Of a stretch of DNA of 64,000 bases, positions 35,628 to 43,522 are shown one piece after another. Below the pieces are notes generated by a model. The model was not told the origin of the DNA and ran no database searches. It saw nothing but the letters and a program-made list of their open reading frames with translations. This DNA comes from Alteromonadaceae bacterium (lineage in GTDB: Bacteria; Pseudomonadota; Gammaproteobacteria; Enterobacterales; Alteromonadaceae), in assembly GCA_002691625.1 (NCBI GenBank), contig NZIK01000103.1:29247-93246 (forward strand), in the 5' to 3' direction. Numbering within the stretch: position 1 is the stretch's first letter; each line of letters starts with the position of its first letter. The translations under genes were made by a program, and so were the position numbers.

Positions 35628-36674
35628 TTAATCCCGCGCCCGTAGCGGCGTAAGATACTGGCCAGGTGTTTTGCCGGTGTGTTTCTTAAATACCGCGTTA
35701 AAAGAAGATTTAGAACTAAAACCCGCGTCCATGGCGAGTTCGAGCAAGGTTTTATCTGGCGTGGATTTGGCTAACTCAGCCACACGGTTGATGCGCAGCT
35801 GATTAATATAGTCGGCAAAGCTCATGCCGCCACCGGTATTAATTGACCAGGAAATGTCTTTTACCGATAAGCCGGTATAACCGGCAATATCCTGCAAACA
35901 AATGCGCGGCTGGCAATACCATTGTTGTTCGCGGATCTGGCTATCCAGCGCCTGAAAGATAGCGCCAGCCTGACTGTCTTCGTGAGGCGCGGGTTCGGCA
36001 GCGGTTTGCTCAACCTCACTGAGCCCGTTAAACAACGCGGGTTGCCGGATAAGCCCGACAATAGCAACACACAATACCAGTAAAAACGCGACCTGATCGA
36101 GCAAATACCAGGTACTGCGAAAAGGCTCGCTAGTAACGCTCTGCAAATTCACCCGCACCATGTCCAGGATAAGCAATACCAGCAGTCCCACCAGCGTATT
36201 GAACAGCCAGTGCAAGCCCTTATTTTCAGTATCGGCTTCACGTTCGGCCATGGCAGCGGGATAGCGTTTTAACCACCTGAATGCCAGTGCAAAGTAAATC
36301 AGTTGGCTAACTGCACCGGCCAGTAATACCCATTGCAGGTGCGGCGTTACAGGTAATGCCATCAGCGTTGGCAAACAGTGAGTGCTGTCGGGATAAGTTA
36401 AGGGTTGCTCGGGCACCAGTAACACCCGCACCAAAAGATAAAAAATGGGCCCCAGAGACAGACTAAATGCCGGCGTAATATACCAGCCAATGACCCCAGC
36501 ATTGAGTTCTTCATATAAATTAAAGGCCATCATCAGGCTCTGCATTAACAGCGCCAGAACGAGACCGGTATAGCGCCGTTCCCCTGCCAGTAAAGCAACA
36601 CCCAGCATGCCGGTGAACAGGCTTAATATCTGAATGATATTCACCGCTTGCAGGTGAAATTCGGCTAACAGCAC
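35628..36674 (-). CDS. Membrane-embedded AraC-family regulator
   Basis: A 348-residue regulator. Six or seven hydrophobic helices fill residues 1-215 (IIQILSLFTGMLGVALLAG, GLHWLFNTLVGLLVLLILDMV), followed by a cytoplasmic AraC DNA-binding domain at about 245-345 (ISWSINTGGGMSFADYINQLR, LLELAMDAGFSSKSSFNAVFKKH). This 7TM-AraC layout is common in Alteromonadales and Bacteroidetes. It may control the amidohydrolase gene next to it, which lies downstream on the same strand. Confidence 0.85.
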   Translation of the reverse strand: MLLAEFHLQAVNIIQILSLFTGMLGVALLAGERRYTGLVLALLMQSLMMAFNLYEELNAGVIGWYITPAFSLSLGPIFYLLVRVLLVPEQPLTYPDSTHCLPTLMALPVTPHLQWVLLAGAVSQLIYFALAFRWLKRYPAAMAEREADTENKGLHWLFNTLVGLLVLLILDMVRVNLQSVTSEPFRSTWYLLDQVAFLLVLCVAIVGLIRQPALFNGLSEVEQTAAEPAPHEDSQAGAIFQALDSQIREQQWYCQPRICLQDIAGYTGLSVKDISWSINTGGGMSFADYINQLRINRVAELAKSTPDKTLLELAMDAGFSSKSSFNAVFKKHTGKTPGQYLTPLRARD

Positions 36675-37138
36675 GGCTTGTTCCTCTTAAGCTTGCTCAA
36701 TTGGCATTCCTTTAACGAAGTACACCAGCTTAGCAAAAAAGCGCCAGACAGAGACAGTTCTACATAGGAAAGTAAAAACGTTTCTTGCTGAAGATGTCTT
36801 CTTATGATCTGAAGCGGACCTTTCCATAGAGTGGACATCAACGCCCACATAAAGCGCAAAGTATTGTTAAGAAACAAAACTCGTCCAACGATATATTATC
36901 TTTTTCAACAGCTTGTTATATACACTGACTCTACAACAAGTAAATGTATGCTCAGAATTGCAATCGCTGCGCATAACCCACTAAAAGCGAAAACATAACT
37001 TCCCACACCAAGAGCCCACGAGACGAACAGTAAACCACTCGGGTTTTAGTTTTGACAATTGCATGCAGGTTATATGACGAAACGATGTGATTGGAGCCTG
37101 CGTGAAATCCCCCTGTGCCTGGTTGGTATGCCAAGAGG
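36675..37138. other. Gene-poor AT-richer intergenic stretch
   Basis: No supportable gene is seen. Overlapping frames of 60-90 codons exist on the minus strand but have no recognisable domain. Base composition is clearly more AT-rich than the neighbouring genes. It marks the left end of an accessory-looking stretch that runs to about 39.1 kb. Confidence 0.5.
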
Positions 37139-37399
37139 TTAAATAACCCTCTTGGCTGATTTGGCAAACCACATAATGTGTGAACATTTTTTACAGGCAA
37201 GAATTGATGCACTTTCATTTGCCCAATCTAAGTTTAAGAACGTTAAACCAGCAGTATTTAACTGAGCTTCGCCAAGTTCGAAATGATGATTGCCGCAATG
37301 TACGCATTGGATTTTGGTGCCATTAATTTCGTATTCATCTGCCTTTAATGCTTGCGCGGCCCCTTTGATACCTCTACTTAATTTATTAATAAAACTCAT
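37139..37399 (-). CDS. Small zinc-ribbon protein
   Basis: An 86-residue protein from the ATG at 37399, which has AAGGA about 10 bases upstream; an in-frame ATG at 37429 would place that site inside the gene. Residues 1-20 are helical and basic (SFINKLSRGIKGAAQALK). Two CxxC knuckles, IQCVHCGNHHF and ILACKKCSHIMWF, about 36 residues apart, form a zinc ribbon. Similar small proteins are widespread in marine gammaproteobacteria with no known role. It is encoded downstream of the cupin gene on the same strand (108-base gap). Confidence 0.7.
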   Translation of the reverse strand: MSFINKLSRGIKGAAQALKADEYEINGTKIQCVHCGNHHFELGEAQLNTAGLTFLNLDWANESASILACKKCSHIMWFAKSAKRVI

Positions 37400-37507
37400 T
37401 CTCAGAAAATCCTTTTCGTGTAGCGCCAATCATAAAGGGTGCCAAGACAAGGGCGACCGGTGGAGAACCATTGGCCTGGAACAAACCTAATGGTTTTGAT
37501 AACCAAT

Positions 37508-37873
37508 TTAGATCCAAACATCATTTTCTGCGGTTTGGCTAGCAGTCTTGTCCCCGGTATTAACAACACCGCGTGGTTCAATAAGCAAGACCTTTGCTTC
37601 ATGTTCCGCGTATGGCTTGTGTTCTATCCCCTTTGGAACCACGAAAATTTCACCTTCGTCTAGTTCAACATGCCCGTCTCTGAAATCAATTCTGAGACTG
37701 CCTTCCAGGACTATAAAGGTTTCATCCGTGTCTTTGTGATCATGCCATACAAACTCGCCCTGAATTTTAACGACCTTGAATTGATAATCATTCATCTCAG
37801 CAATAACCTTCGGTGACCATTGCTCGTCGAAAAGGCCCAGCTTATCCTTGAAATTTATTGCCTGATGGCTCAT
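37508..37873 (-). CDS. Cupin-domain protein
   Basis: A 121-residue single-domain cupin. Motif 1 is WHDHKDTDETFIVLEG (His, His, Glu metal ligands) at about 43-60, and motif 2 is EIFVVPKGIEHKP at about 74-88. The start is backed by AAGGAG six bases before the ATG. Small cupins of this kind act as dioxygenases, isomerases or sensors; none can be chosen. It sits alone in a gene-poor stretch with a zinc-ribbon gene after it. Confidence 0.85.
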   Translation of the reverse strand: MSHQAINFKDKLGLFDEQWSPKVIAEMNDYQFKVVKIQGEFVWHDHKDTDETFIVLEGSLRIDFRDGHVELDEGEIFVVPKGIEHKPYAEHEAKVLLIEPRGVVNTGDKTASQTAENDVWI

Positions 37874-38505
37874 GAGAACTCCTTTCGGTGACAGTTAACT
37901 ACGCATCGTAATGAATTCATGGTACCTCGCAATCTTCTTATCCATGAACGTCTTACATAATTTATTTGTAACAAAACCTTACACCTGATAATGCTGCTGT
38001 TTCCAGTGATTTCTGAGTGTAACTGATAGTTCTCAGTACCTACCCGTTGGAGATTTTCTTGGCTAAACGCCGGCTTAGACAGCATAAGGCTTTATTCAGC
38101 ACTCGCGGACTCGACAGAGTATGACATTAAGGTGTTACTGGCTTGGATGTGGGAAAACGGCAGCCGTTTATAACTGCTCGCTACACTTCATATTGGGTTC
38201 AAGAAAAAACGAGATAAGCGTATATTTAGAGAGGGAATAACTTTCGAGTAGAGCGATAATACTGCTACGAAAACCTGCAACCTGCCCGGTAATTTCACCA
38301 TTGACATTTCTTGGTAATCACACCAATGCCATCTGGATCGCTCTTCGTATAAATACGCATTATCACTTTGAAAGCTCAACGTTATGTTTACAACGAACGA
38401 CCAATAGCCAGGCATATAATCGATCAGACGAAGGCACCATGCCTGCTAACATAGCACTGATCAGCACTCTGATTTTTTGCCGGTGAAAACCAGCAATAAA
38501 AAACG
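37874..38505. other. 632-base stretch without a supportable gene
   Basis: I found only short overlapping frames here, with no family match and no good ribosome-binding site. The left end must hold the cupin promoter (reading left). The rest may be decayed sequence, but I could not identify the parent. Confidence 0.45.
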
Positions 38506-38655
38506 TTATTCGTAATGACGTTCCATCCACATAATCTGCATTTTGAGATCATTGATTTCTTTTTTTGCATCGGCTAATTCTTCAACAATCGAACGATCCT
38601 GGATTGCATTATCATCACGTGAAGTGTTCAGAGCATTGCTATCTTGTTGTGACAT
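38506..38655 (-). CDS. Possible 49-residue coiled-coil protein
   Basis: A short frame ATG to TAA on the minus strand encodes 49 residues. The first 22 are polar (SQQDSNALNTSRDDNAIQDR) and the last 28 look like an amphipathic coiled coil (VEELADAKKEINDLKMQIMW). Its Glu/Lys/Asp-rich composition is protein-like and unlike the chance frames around it. The ribosome-binding site is weak (GTGG about 10 bases upstream). No family is recognised, so this is a candidate only. Confidence 0.4.
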   Translation of the reverse strand: MSQQDSNALNTSRDDNAIQDRSIVEELADAKKEINDLKMQIMWMERHYE

Positions 38656-39110
38656 AAGTATTTACCACGCTTTGTAATAGATGAAGGGTACGATTAAATG
38701 TAACTACGAGTGGAAACATACAATATTTATTACAGAATTTCCAAAAAATGAGCGAATACCTGACATTAATTTGATAAATAGTTATATAAACAGCCTGAAC
38801 CTAACAAATCATTATTGTGCCAGCCGGCAGTTCCCAATATCGACAAAAAGACCTCAAGATACTGTTTTAATATACTTTTTATAAGTATAAAAAACCTCCC
38901 ACAGTTTCGGGAGGTTTTTGTGAAAGTTAGCGTTATTATTATTTTGTTCAATTAAGCATGTAACGACAACTGTAACCATTCACAACATCTCCATAATAAC
39001 CATGCCTCAGAGTGCATAATCAGCTTTTGAGAACGAATGATCACCGCTAACTCTGGTTACAGGAGTTGAGTTCGCAGCTTGCAGCATGACTCTCCCATCA
39101 TCTATCCAGA
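38656..39110. other. AT-rich intergenic stretch holding a strong terminator
   Basis: No gene is supportable. The stretch is among the most AT-rich of the window. It carries an AT-rich inverted repeat TATACTT-5-AAGTATA (38871-38889) and directly after it a classic terminator (38891-38919). The terminator lies about 190 bases after the end of the GST gene on the minus strand, and about 235 bases right of the small coiled-coil gene. An unannotated small RNA from either side is possible. Confidence 0.45.
38891..38919. terminator. Strong bidirectional Rho-independent terminator with no clear owner
   Basis: AAAACCTCCC and GGGAGGTTTTT (38891-38900 and 38909-38919) form a 10-bp stem around an 8-base loop, with A- and T-runs on either side. 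It can end transcripts from both directions. The nearest minus-strand gene is GST (ends 39111). No plus-strand gene precedes it. Confidence 0.8.
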
Positions 39111-39707
39111 CTAAACCTGCCCTGGCATACCAATAAAGCCAGGTAGCTGTTTGATGCGATCGATCCAGGCCAGGATATGCGGGTAATCATCCAGAGAAAT
39201 ACCGCCTTCTGGTGCAATCGCTACGTATGGCATCACGGCACAGTCGGCAATAGTTGGATGCCCCAGCGCCAGCCAGTCATGCTCGGCCAGGTGGTCGTTC
39301 AGTAAGGTCAGGATACCGGCTGAAATGTCCAGCGCGGTTGGCTTATCAAATTCAAAACCGAACTTATCCACCAGCCGGGCCACATTGGGGCCATGTTGAA
39401 TCTCGTTGGCTGCGGTAGACAGCCATTGCTGTACTTCGGCCATTTGCTGTGGGTCGGACGGTAACCAGCTCTCAAGATCATACAAGCGAGCGAGATACAC
39501 CAGCATTGCCTGGGAGTCGCGTAACACCACTTCTCCATGTTCTAACACTGGTAACTGGCCAAACGGGTTTAATGCCAGCATGACTGAACTTTTGTGTTCA
39601 CCGGCCATAAAGTCCACCGGCACAATTTCCAGCTGAATATTCGCCAGGGCGGCAAACAGACGCACTTTATAACAGTTTCCGGACAGCTCAAGATCGTACA
39701 ATTTCAT
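39111..39707 (-). CDS. Glutathione S-transferase
   Basis: A 198-residue GST. The thioredoxin-like N-domain covers 1-78 (MKLYDLELSGNCYKVRLFAAL; cis-Pro in FGQLPVLEHG; DSQAMLVYLARLY binds the glutathione Glu site). The helical C-domain covers 85-195 with HPTIADCAVMPYVA as the N-capping box region. It resembles the bacterial Beta/Nu-like proteins that lack a strict active-site Cys; Ser9/Asn11 could serve. It is divergent from a LysR gene (121-base gap), its likely regulator, and probably detoxifies electrophiles. Confidence 0.9.
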   Translation of the reverse strand: MKLYDLELSGNCYKVRLFAALANIQLEIVPVDFMAGEHKSSVMLALNPFGQLPVLEHGEVVLRDSQAMLVYLARLYDLESWLPSDPQQMAEVQQWLSTAANEIQHGPNVARLVDKFGFEFDKPTALDISAGILTLLNDHLAEHDWLALGHPTIADCAVMPYVAIAPEGGISLDDYPHILAWIDRIKQLPGFIGMPGQV

Positions 39708-39828
39708 GCTTTCTCTCCATGTTAAAAGAAGGTTAAATCACTCAAAGCCACCTTAACTTGTCTGTTTTTCGCAAAAAATATGCGATATTTAATTTCTGTA
39801 AACCGTTTTTCGCACTAATAAGGCCATT

Positions 39829-40746
39829 ATGGACAAATTAAAAGCCATGAAAGTCTTTGTTGAGATTGCCGATATGGGCAGCTTAACGGCGGCTGCCAAC
39901 AGCCTGGAAACCTCACTTACTTCAGTAGTGCGCACGCTCGCCGCTTTAGAAGACCACCTGAAAGTGCGACTGTTTAATCGCAACACCCGGCAAATTGCCA
40001 TTACCGATGAGGGGCGAGAATACTATCTGCGCTGCCGGACTATACTAGCCGAGGTGAATGACGCCGAAAGTATGCTGATTGATCGCCAGGCTGAGCCTCT
40101 GGGCAAAGTGACAGTAACCGCGCCGGTGACTTTTGGTAAACGCCATGTCGCACCAAAAATTAACGCCTACCTCAACCAGTACCAAAAAATGCAGGTTAAC
40201 CTGGTGTTACTCGACCGCCCGGTGGATATGCTCAGCGAAGGAATTGATATCGCCTTGCGCATTGGTCGCATCGGCAATCATGATTTAGTGGCACGGCAGT
40301 TAGGCTCAATGCGTCATGTGCTGTGCGCCAGCCCTGACTTTATGACCGGCCAGACAGCGCCTGAACAGCCGCAGGATATTGCCGGCCAGCCTTGTATTCA
40401 TCTAAGTGTGCTGGACAACCCCGAAGACTGGCATTTTCAACATGGCATTAAACTGATGTCGGTGGCCATGCAAAGCCGCTTAATTGCTAATCAGGTAGAT
40501 GCTGCGCTCGATGCCTGCATTGCCGGCGTGGGCTACTGCCGCTTTTTACATTATCAGGTAAGTGACGCCGTTAAGCGTGGTGATTTGCAGATTTTATTGC
40601 CCGACTACGAACCTCACCCGTTGCCAGTTCACTTATTGTATGCACCGGTGAAACTGCAAACCAAACGTCTTCGCTCTATGACTGACTGGCTCACCCAGTC
40701 GCTGCAGCAGGATCTCACTGTTATCTCTCAGGGAGACAAACCATGA
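39829..40746 (+). CDS. LysR-family regulator, divergent from GST
   Basis: A 305-residue LysR-type protein. The helix-turn-helix is at 5-60 (MKVFVEIADMGSLTAAANSLE, VVRTLAALEDHLKVRLFNRN, RQIAITDEG). The effector domain has VTVTAPVTFGKRHVAPKI and LSEGIDIALRIGRI. It is close in style to the DmlR/CrgA-like group. The stop overlaps the UDG-family gene start by 4 bases, so it is co-transcribed with that gene, and it stands divergent to GST. Confidence 0.88.
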   Translation: MDKLKAMKVFVEIADMGSLTAAANSLETSLTSVVRTLAALEDHLKVRLFNRNTRQIAITDEGREYYLRCRTILAEVNDAESMLIDRQAEPLGKVTVTAPVTFGKRHVAPKINAYLNQYQKMQVNLVLLDRPVDMLSEGIDIALRIGRIGNHDLVARQLGSMRHVLCASPDFMTGQTAPEQPQDIAGQPCIHLSVLDNPEDWHFQHGIKLMSVAMQSRLIANQVDAALDACIAGVGYCRFLHYQVSDAVKRGDLQILLPDYEPHPLPVHLLYAPVKLQTKRLRSMTDWLTQSLQQDLTVISQGDKP

Positions 40747-41318
40747 CCCGCCCGGCCGACTCACTGCTGGCAGAAATTCGAAGCTGTACTTTGTGCGCCG
40801 ATAACCTGCCCTATCCACCAAGGCCAATTGTGCAAATTGAAACGCAGGCACGCATCTTAATTATTGGCCAGGCTCCTGGAATAAAAGCGCACGACAGCAG
40901 CCAACCCTGGAATGACGCCAGTGGCGACAAGTTGCGCGGTTGGCTGGGGGTTAATCGCCAGCAGTTTTATTCGCCGGCCTTTTCCCATCTGCCTATAGCG
41001 TTTTGTTTTCCCGGCTATAAAAATGGCGCTGATGCGCCGCCCCCTAAAACTTGTGCGGTTACCTGGCACGCCAAAGTGCAGGCGCAGTTAAAACCCGCGC
41101 TCACGCTATACATCGGCCGCTATGCCCAGCAATATTACCTGCCCGAATATAAAACCCTTACTGAAGCAGTGAGGCTCACCACACAGTCATCAGGCAATGC
41201 TTACTCGCTGCCACACCCATCGGGGCGTAATAACCGCTGGCAGGCACGAAATCCCTGGTTTGAGGCCCATTCGCTTGAGGTTTTGCGCCACAGCGTTGCA
41301 GGGGTACTCAGGGGGTGA
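40743..41318 (+). CDS. Uracil-DNA glycosylase superfamily protein
   Basis: A 191-residue protein of the UDG fold. ILIIGQAPGIKAHDSSQPWNDASG is motif 1 (GQAPG with a downstream Asp/Asn), and SLPHPSGRNNRW is motif 3 (HPSGRN). CTLCADNLP near the N-terminus contributes two Cys, but a full four-Cys iron-sulfur set is not evident. Related family members are of unclear DNA substrate. It overlaps LysR by 4 bases. The 3' end reads opposite to the tail of the DUF3718-like frame. Confidence 0.82.
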   Translation: MTRPADSLLAEIRSCTLCADNLPYPPRPIVQIETQARILIIGQAPGIKAHDSSQPWNDASGDKLRGWLGVNRQQFYSPAFSHLPIAFCFPGYKNGADAPPPKTCAVTWHAKVQAQLKPALTLYIGRYAQQYYLPEYKTLTEAVRLTTQSSGNAYSLPHPSGRNNRWQARNPWFEAHSLEVLRHSVAGVLRG

Positions 41319-41746
41319 AGTTTATGGGCACTGAAGCGTATATCGGATTTAATGTCGCCCACTGACTGAGGCATGAAATACGCAAAAACCGGGCAGACAA
41401 CCCGGCTCCTGCTACAAGACTTTTTGGCTACTTTTCCACTTTTGCCAGTAACTCTTGCTGCATTTGATGCTTTTCGAGAGGCCAGATAATTGGCAGTTAC
41501 CTCATTATTGCTTTGCTGAGCAAACGCAACCACTGACATACCATTACAGCGCAAATCACTAATAATCGTATCGTAACTTAATCGATTGTGACGCATCACT
41601 TTTAGCAATTCGAGCTTACTGCCGCTTTGGATCGCTTTGCAAACCGTTACCAGTTTGTTTTGTGTAACGGTATCTAATGGGGCTGCGCTAATAGAGGCGG
41701 TACCAAACGCAGTCATAAGAGCAGTTGTCAGAATAAGAGCTTTCAT
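41201..41746 (-). CDS. DUF3718-like secreted protein, C-terminus apparently frameshifted
   Basis: A 181-codon frame with a signal peptide at 1-22 (LILTTALMTAFGTASISAA). Residues 23-105 match small secreted DUF3718-like proteins of Alteromonadales (LVTVCKAIQSGS, LRCNGMSVVAFAQQSNNEV). Two conserved Cys could pair. Family members usually end near residue 110. Here the frame runs on through its own terminator (41384-41405) and into the antisense of the UDG gene. In the neighbouring frame a TAG at 41412-41414 stands just before the terminator, so a one-base indel in the A-run at about 41420-41425 is likely. The original gene would be about 111 codons. The function is unknown. Confidence 0.7.
   Translation of the reverse strand: MKALILTTALMTAFGTASISAAPLDTVTQNKLVTVCKAIQSGSKLELLKVMRHNRLSYDTIISDLRCNGMSVVAFAQQSNNEVTANYLASRKASNAARVTGKSGKVAKKSCSRSRVVCPVFAYFMPQSVGDIKSDIRFSAHKLHPLSTPATLWRKTSSEWASNQGFRACQRLLRPDGCGSE
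41384..41406 (-). terminator. Rho-independent terminator inside the extended DUF3718-like frame
   Basis: Read on the minus strand, CCGGG-7-CCCGG (41401-41405 and 41389-41393) is followed by TTTTTG. It is positioned directly after the alternative stop at 41412-41414, which supports that stop as the original end of the gene. Confidence 0.75.
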
Positions 41747-42247
41747 CGTTTCACCTTTGAATGTTTATTTAAACGTATTGCTGACGTTTACTGCCTGAGT
41801 CAGCGTTCACCGACAATCGGTAAGCTAAAGACTATGACGGGTCCGGCTTTTAAAACTGTGGGAAACGTGATTTATTTCTTATCAATAGATTATTCCCAGC
41901 AAACCCCTTTAAAAACAAATAGGTAAATCTAGTTTTATTTTTAGTATTGACCGCTTGCGTTAAGTATTCCTAAGCTTTTTTTTAATCTATTGCTGCAATG
42001 CCTCGCTCCGGATATTGCCGTTAACGCATCAGGCGGACCATTGTTTTGGCGCCTTTGGGGGTGTGAATATAGCAGCATCGCCTTTGCTGGAAATGACTCC
42101 TATCAAAAAAGTCACGCAAAGTTGGTTGTTATACTAAAGTTTAGCTAAAATGCGCGGGTAACGGATAAATCCGACAAAGGAGTGTATTTTTCAGGCAGCC
42201 CAACGCATCGCATTAAAAAGCAGATAGCGTTAACTTTAGAAATATTC
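41747..42247. promoter_or_regulatory. Control and leader region of the HD-GYP gene
   Basis: About 500 bases without a gene. They hold promoters for the flanking divergent genes. Near the right end, AAGGAG (42176-42181) is followed by no usable ATG at proper distance. A short hairpin CGGA-taaa-TCCG lies at about 42161-42172. Fragments resembling c-di-GMP riboswitch pieces (ACGCAAAG, CTAAA) occur at 42113-42143, but the full fold is not present. Confidence 0.4.
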
Positions 42248-43462
42248 ATGAATAAAAACCGCTATCGCAAACTTGTCTTAATTTACCTGCTGACAGGCGT
42301 TTTATGGATCATTGGCAGCGACTGGGTACTGGCTCAGTTCTTCGGTGATTTTGAAACCACCTATCTAATTTCCATGCTCAAAGGCCTTGGCTTTGTGGGC
42401 CTGATGTCTTCCCTGCTTTACTTGCTACTGATGCGCTTAAACAGCGCCGAGCGCAAAGCCCGGGTCAACGAGTCGCCAGAGCAGCTGTTTTTAAGCCGTA
42501 TTCCCAACTACTTTTCAGCCATTCCCATTATCACTTATGCCATGGAGGTAAGGGAGCACCAGGCGCAGCCGCTATGGATAAGCGAAAACCTCAGTGACGT
42601 GCTCGGTTACTCCCAGGAAGAAGCCAATTCACCGCACTGGTGGCAAAACAGCATTCATCCGGACGATCGCCTGCGCGCTATTGAAGAAAGTAAAGCCATT
42701 ATTAATCGTGGCGGTGGCGATCATTATTATCGGGGAAAGCATGCACGAGGGCATTACGTTCACTTTCAAGATGAGCTGCGGTTAATACCCAATACTAACC
42801 CGCCACGCTTTATCGGCATTTGGCGCGACGTGAGTACGGAAGAAAACGCCCTGGAACAGGTGCAGGAGTATTCCAGCAAACTTGAAAAAATGGTGCTTGG
42901 CACGGTCACGGCTATTTCACATATGGTGGAATTGCGCGACCCCTACACCGCTGGCCATGAAGCCCGGGTGGGCGATTTAGCTGCCAAAATAGCTCATGAA
43001 ATGGGTCTCGATATGGATACTCAGTATGGCCTGCGTATAGCCGGGCTGGTGCATGATATTGGAAAAATCAGCGTGCCTTCGGAATACCTTACCAAGCCTA
43101 CCCGGCTCACCGACTCAGAATTTGAAATCATTAAAACCCATGCCAGTAACGGCTACAGTATTCTTAAGAATATTGATTTTCCCTGGCCCATTGCCGAGGT
43201 GGCTTATCAGCACCATGAACGCGTAAACGGCAGTGGCTATCCAAGAGGGTTGAGCGGAGATGACATATTGCTTGAGGCAAAAATCATTGCATTAGCCGAT
43301 GTGATTGAGTCAATGGCCACCAATCGCCCCTACCGCCATGCCCAGGGAATAGAAAAAGCGCTGAATGAAATTCGCCGAAACAAAGGCATTTTATACGATA
43401 CCAATGTGTGCAACGCCGCGCTTAAACTGTTTGACCAGCAAGGTTATCAGCTCACCGGTTAA
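42248..43462 (+). CDS. PAS and HD-GYP membrane c-di-GMP phosphodiesterase
   Basis: About 404 residues from the ATG at 42248; an in-frame GTG at 42182 overlaps its own ribosome-site-like purine run and is less likely. Two membrane helices lie at about 8-28 and 42-62, then a PAS domain at about 75-205 (WISENLSDVLGYSQEEANSPHWW, HPDDRLRAIEESKAI). The HD-GYP domain covers about 225-400: DPYTAGHEARVGDLA, LVHDIGK, TKPTRLTDSEFEIIKTH, YQHHERVNGSGYPRGLSGD, DVIESMATNRPYR. All HD-GYP metal and signature residues are visible. It should degrade c-di-GMP to GMP. Confidence 0.9.
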   Translation: MNKNRYRKLVLIYLLTGVLWIIGSDWVLAQFFGDFETTYLISMLKGLGFVGLMSSLLYLLLMRLNSAERKARVNESPEQLFLSRIPNYFSAIPIITYAMEVREHQAQPLWISENLSDVLGYSQEEANSPHWWQNSIHPDDRLRAIEESKAIINRGGGDHYYRGKHARGHYVHFQDELRLIPNTNPPRFIGIWRDVSTEENALEQVQEYSSKLEKMVLGTVTAISHMVELRDPYTAGHEARVGDLAAKIAHEMGLDMDTQYGLRIAGLVHDIGKISVPSEYLTKPTRLTDSEFEIIKTHASNGYSILKNIDFPWPIAEVAYQHHERVNGSGYPRGLSGDDILLEAKIIALADVIESMATNRPYRHAQGIEKALNEIRRNKGILYDTNVCNAALKLFDQQGYQLTG

Positions 43463-43522
43463 ACGAAATTTTACAGCATGGAAAGCAGGGCCTGCGCAAG
43501 CGACCCTGTCTTCCTTGTTCGT

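Noticed and set aside
36950..37140. attC-like look (GTTATGCGCAGCG and TAACC motifs on the minus strand) suggesting integron cassettes
   Set aside because: The 7-base core sites do not fit GTTRRRY/RYYYAAC, no second attC is seen, and no integrase is present. HattCI would settle it.
36952..37218. Minus-strand frame of 88 codons overlapping the zinc-ribbon gene end
   Set aside because: Overlaps a supported gene in another frame, with no domain; chance frame.
38681..38884. Plus-strand frame of 67 codons before the terminator
   Set aside because: No ribosome site, AT-rich noise composition and no similarity to a known family; it overlaps the AT-rich hairpin.
42113..42172. c-di-GMP (GEMM) riboswitch-like pieces before the HD-GYP gene: ACGCAAAG, CTAAA and GCGGGTAACGGA
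   Set aside because: The GEMM core needs two helices (P2 and P3) with fixed joins and a GGGTTACCGA-type 3' end. Here P2 and P3 are missing and the 3' end is altered. A covariance search with Rfam RF01051 would decide; a score above the gathering cut-off would reverse this.
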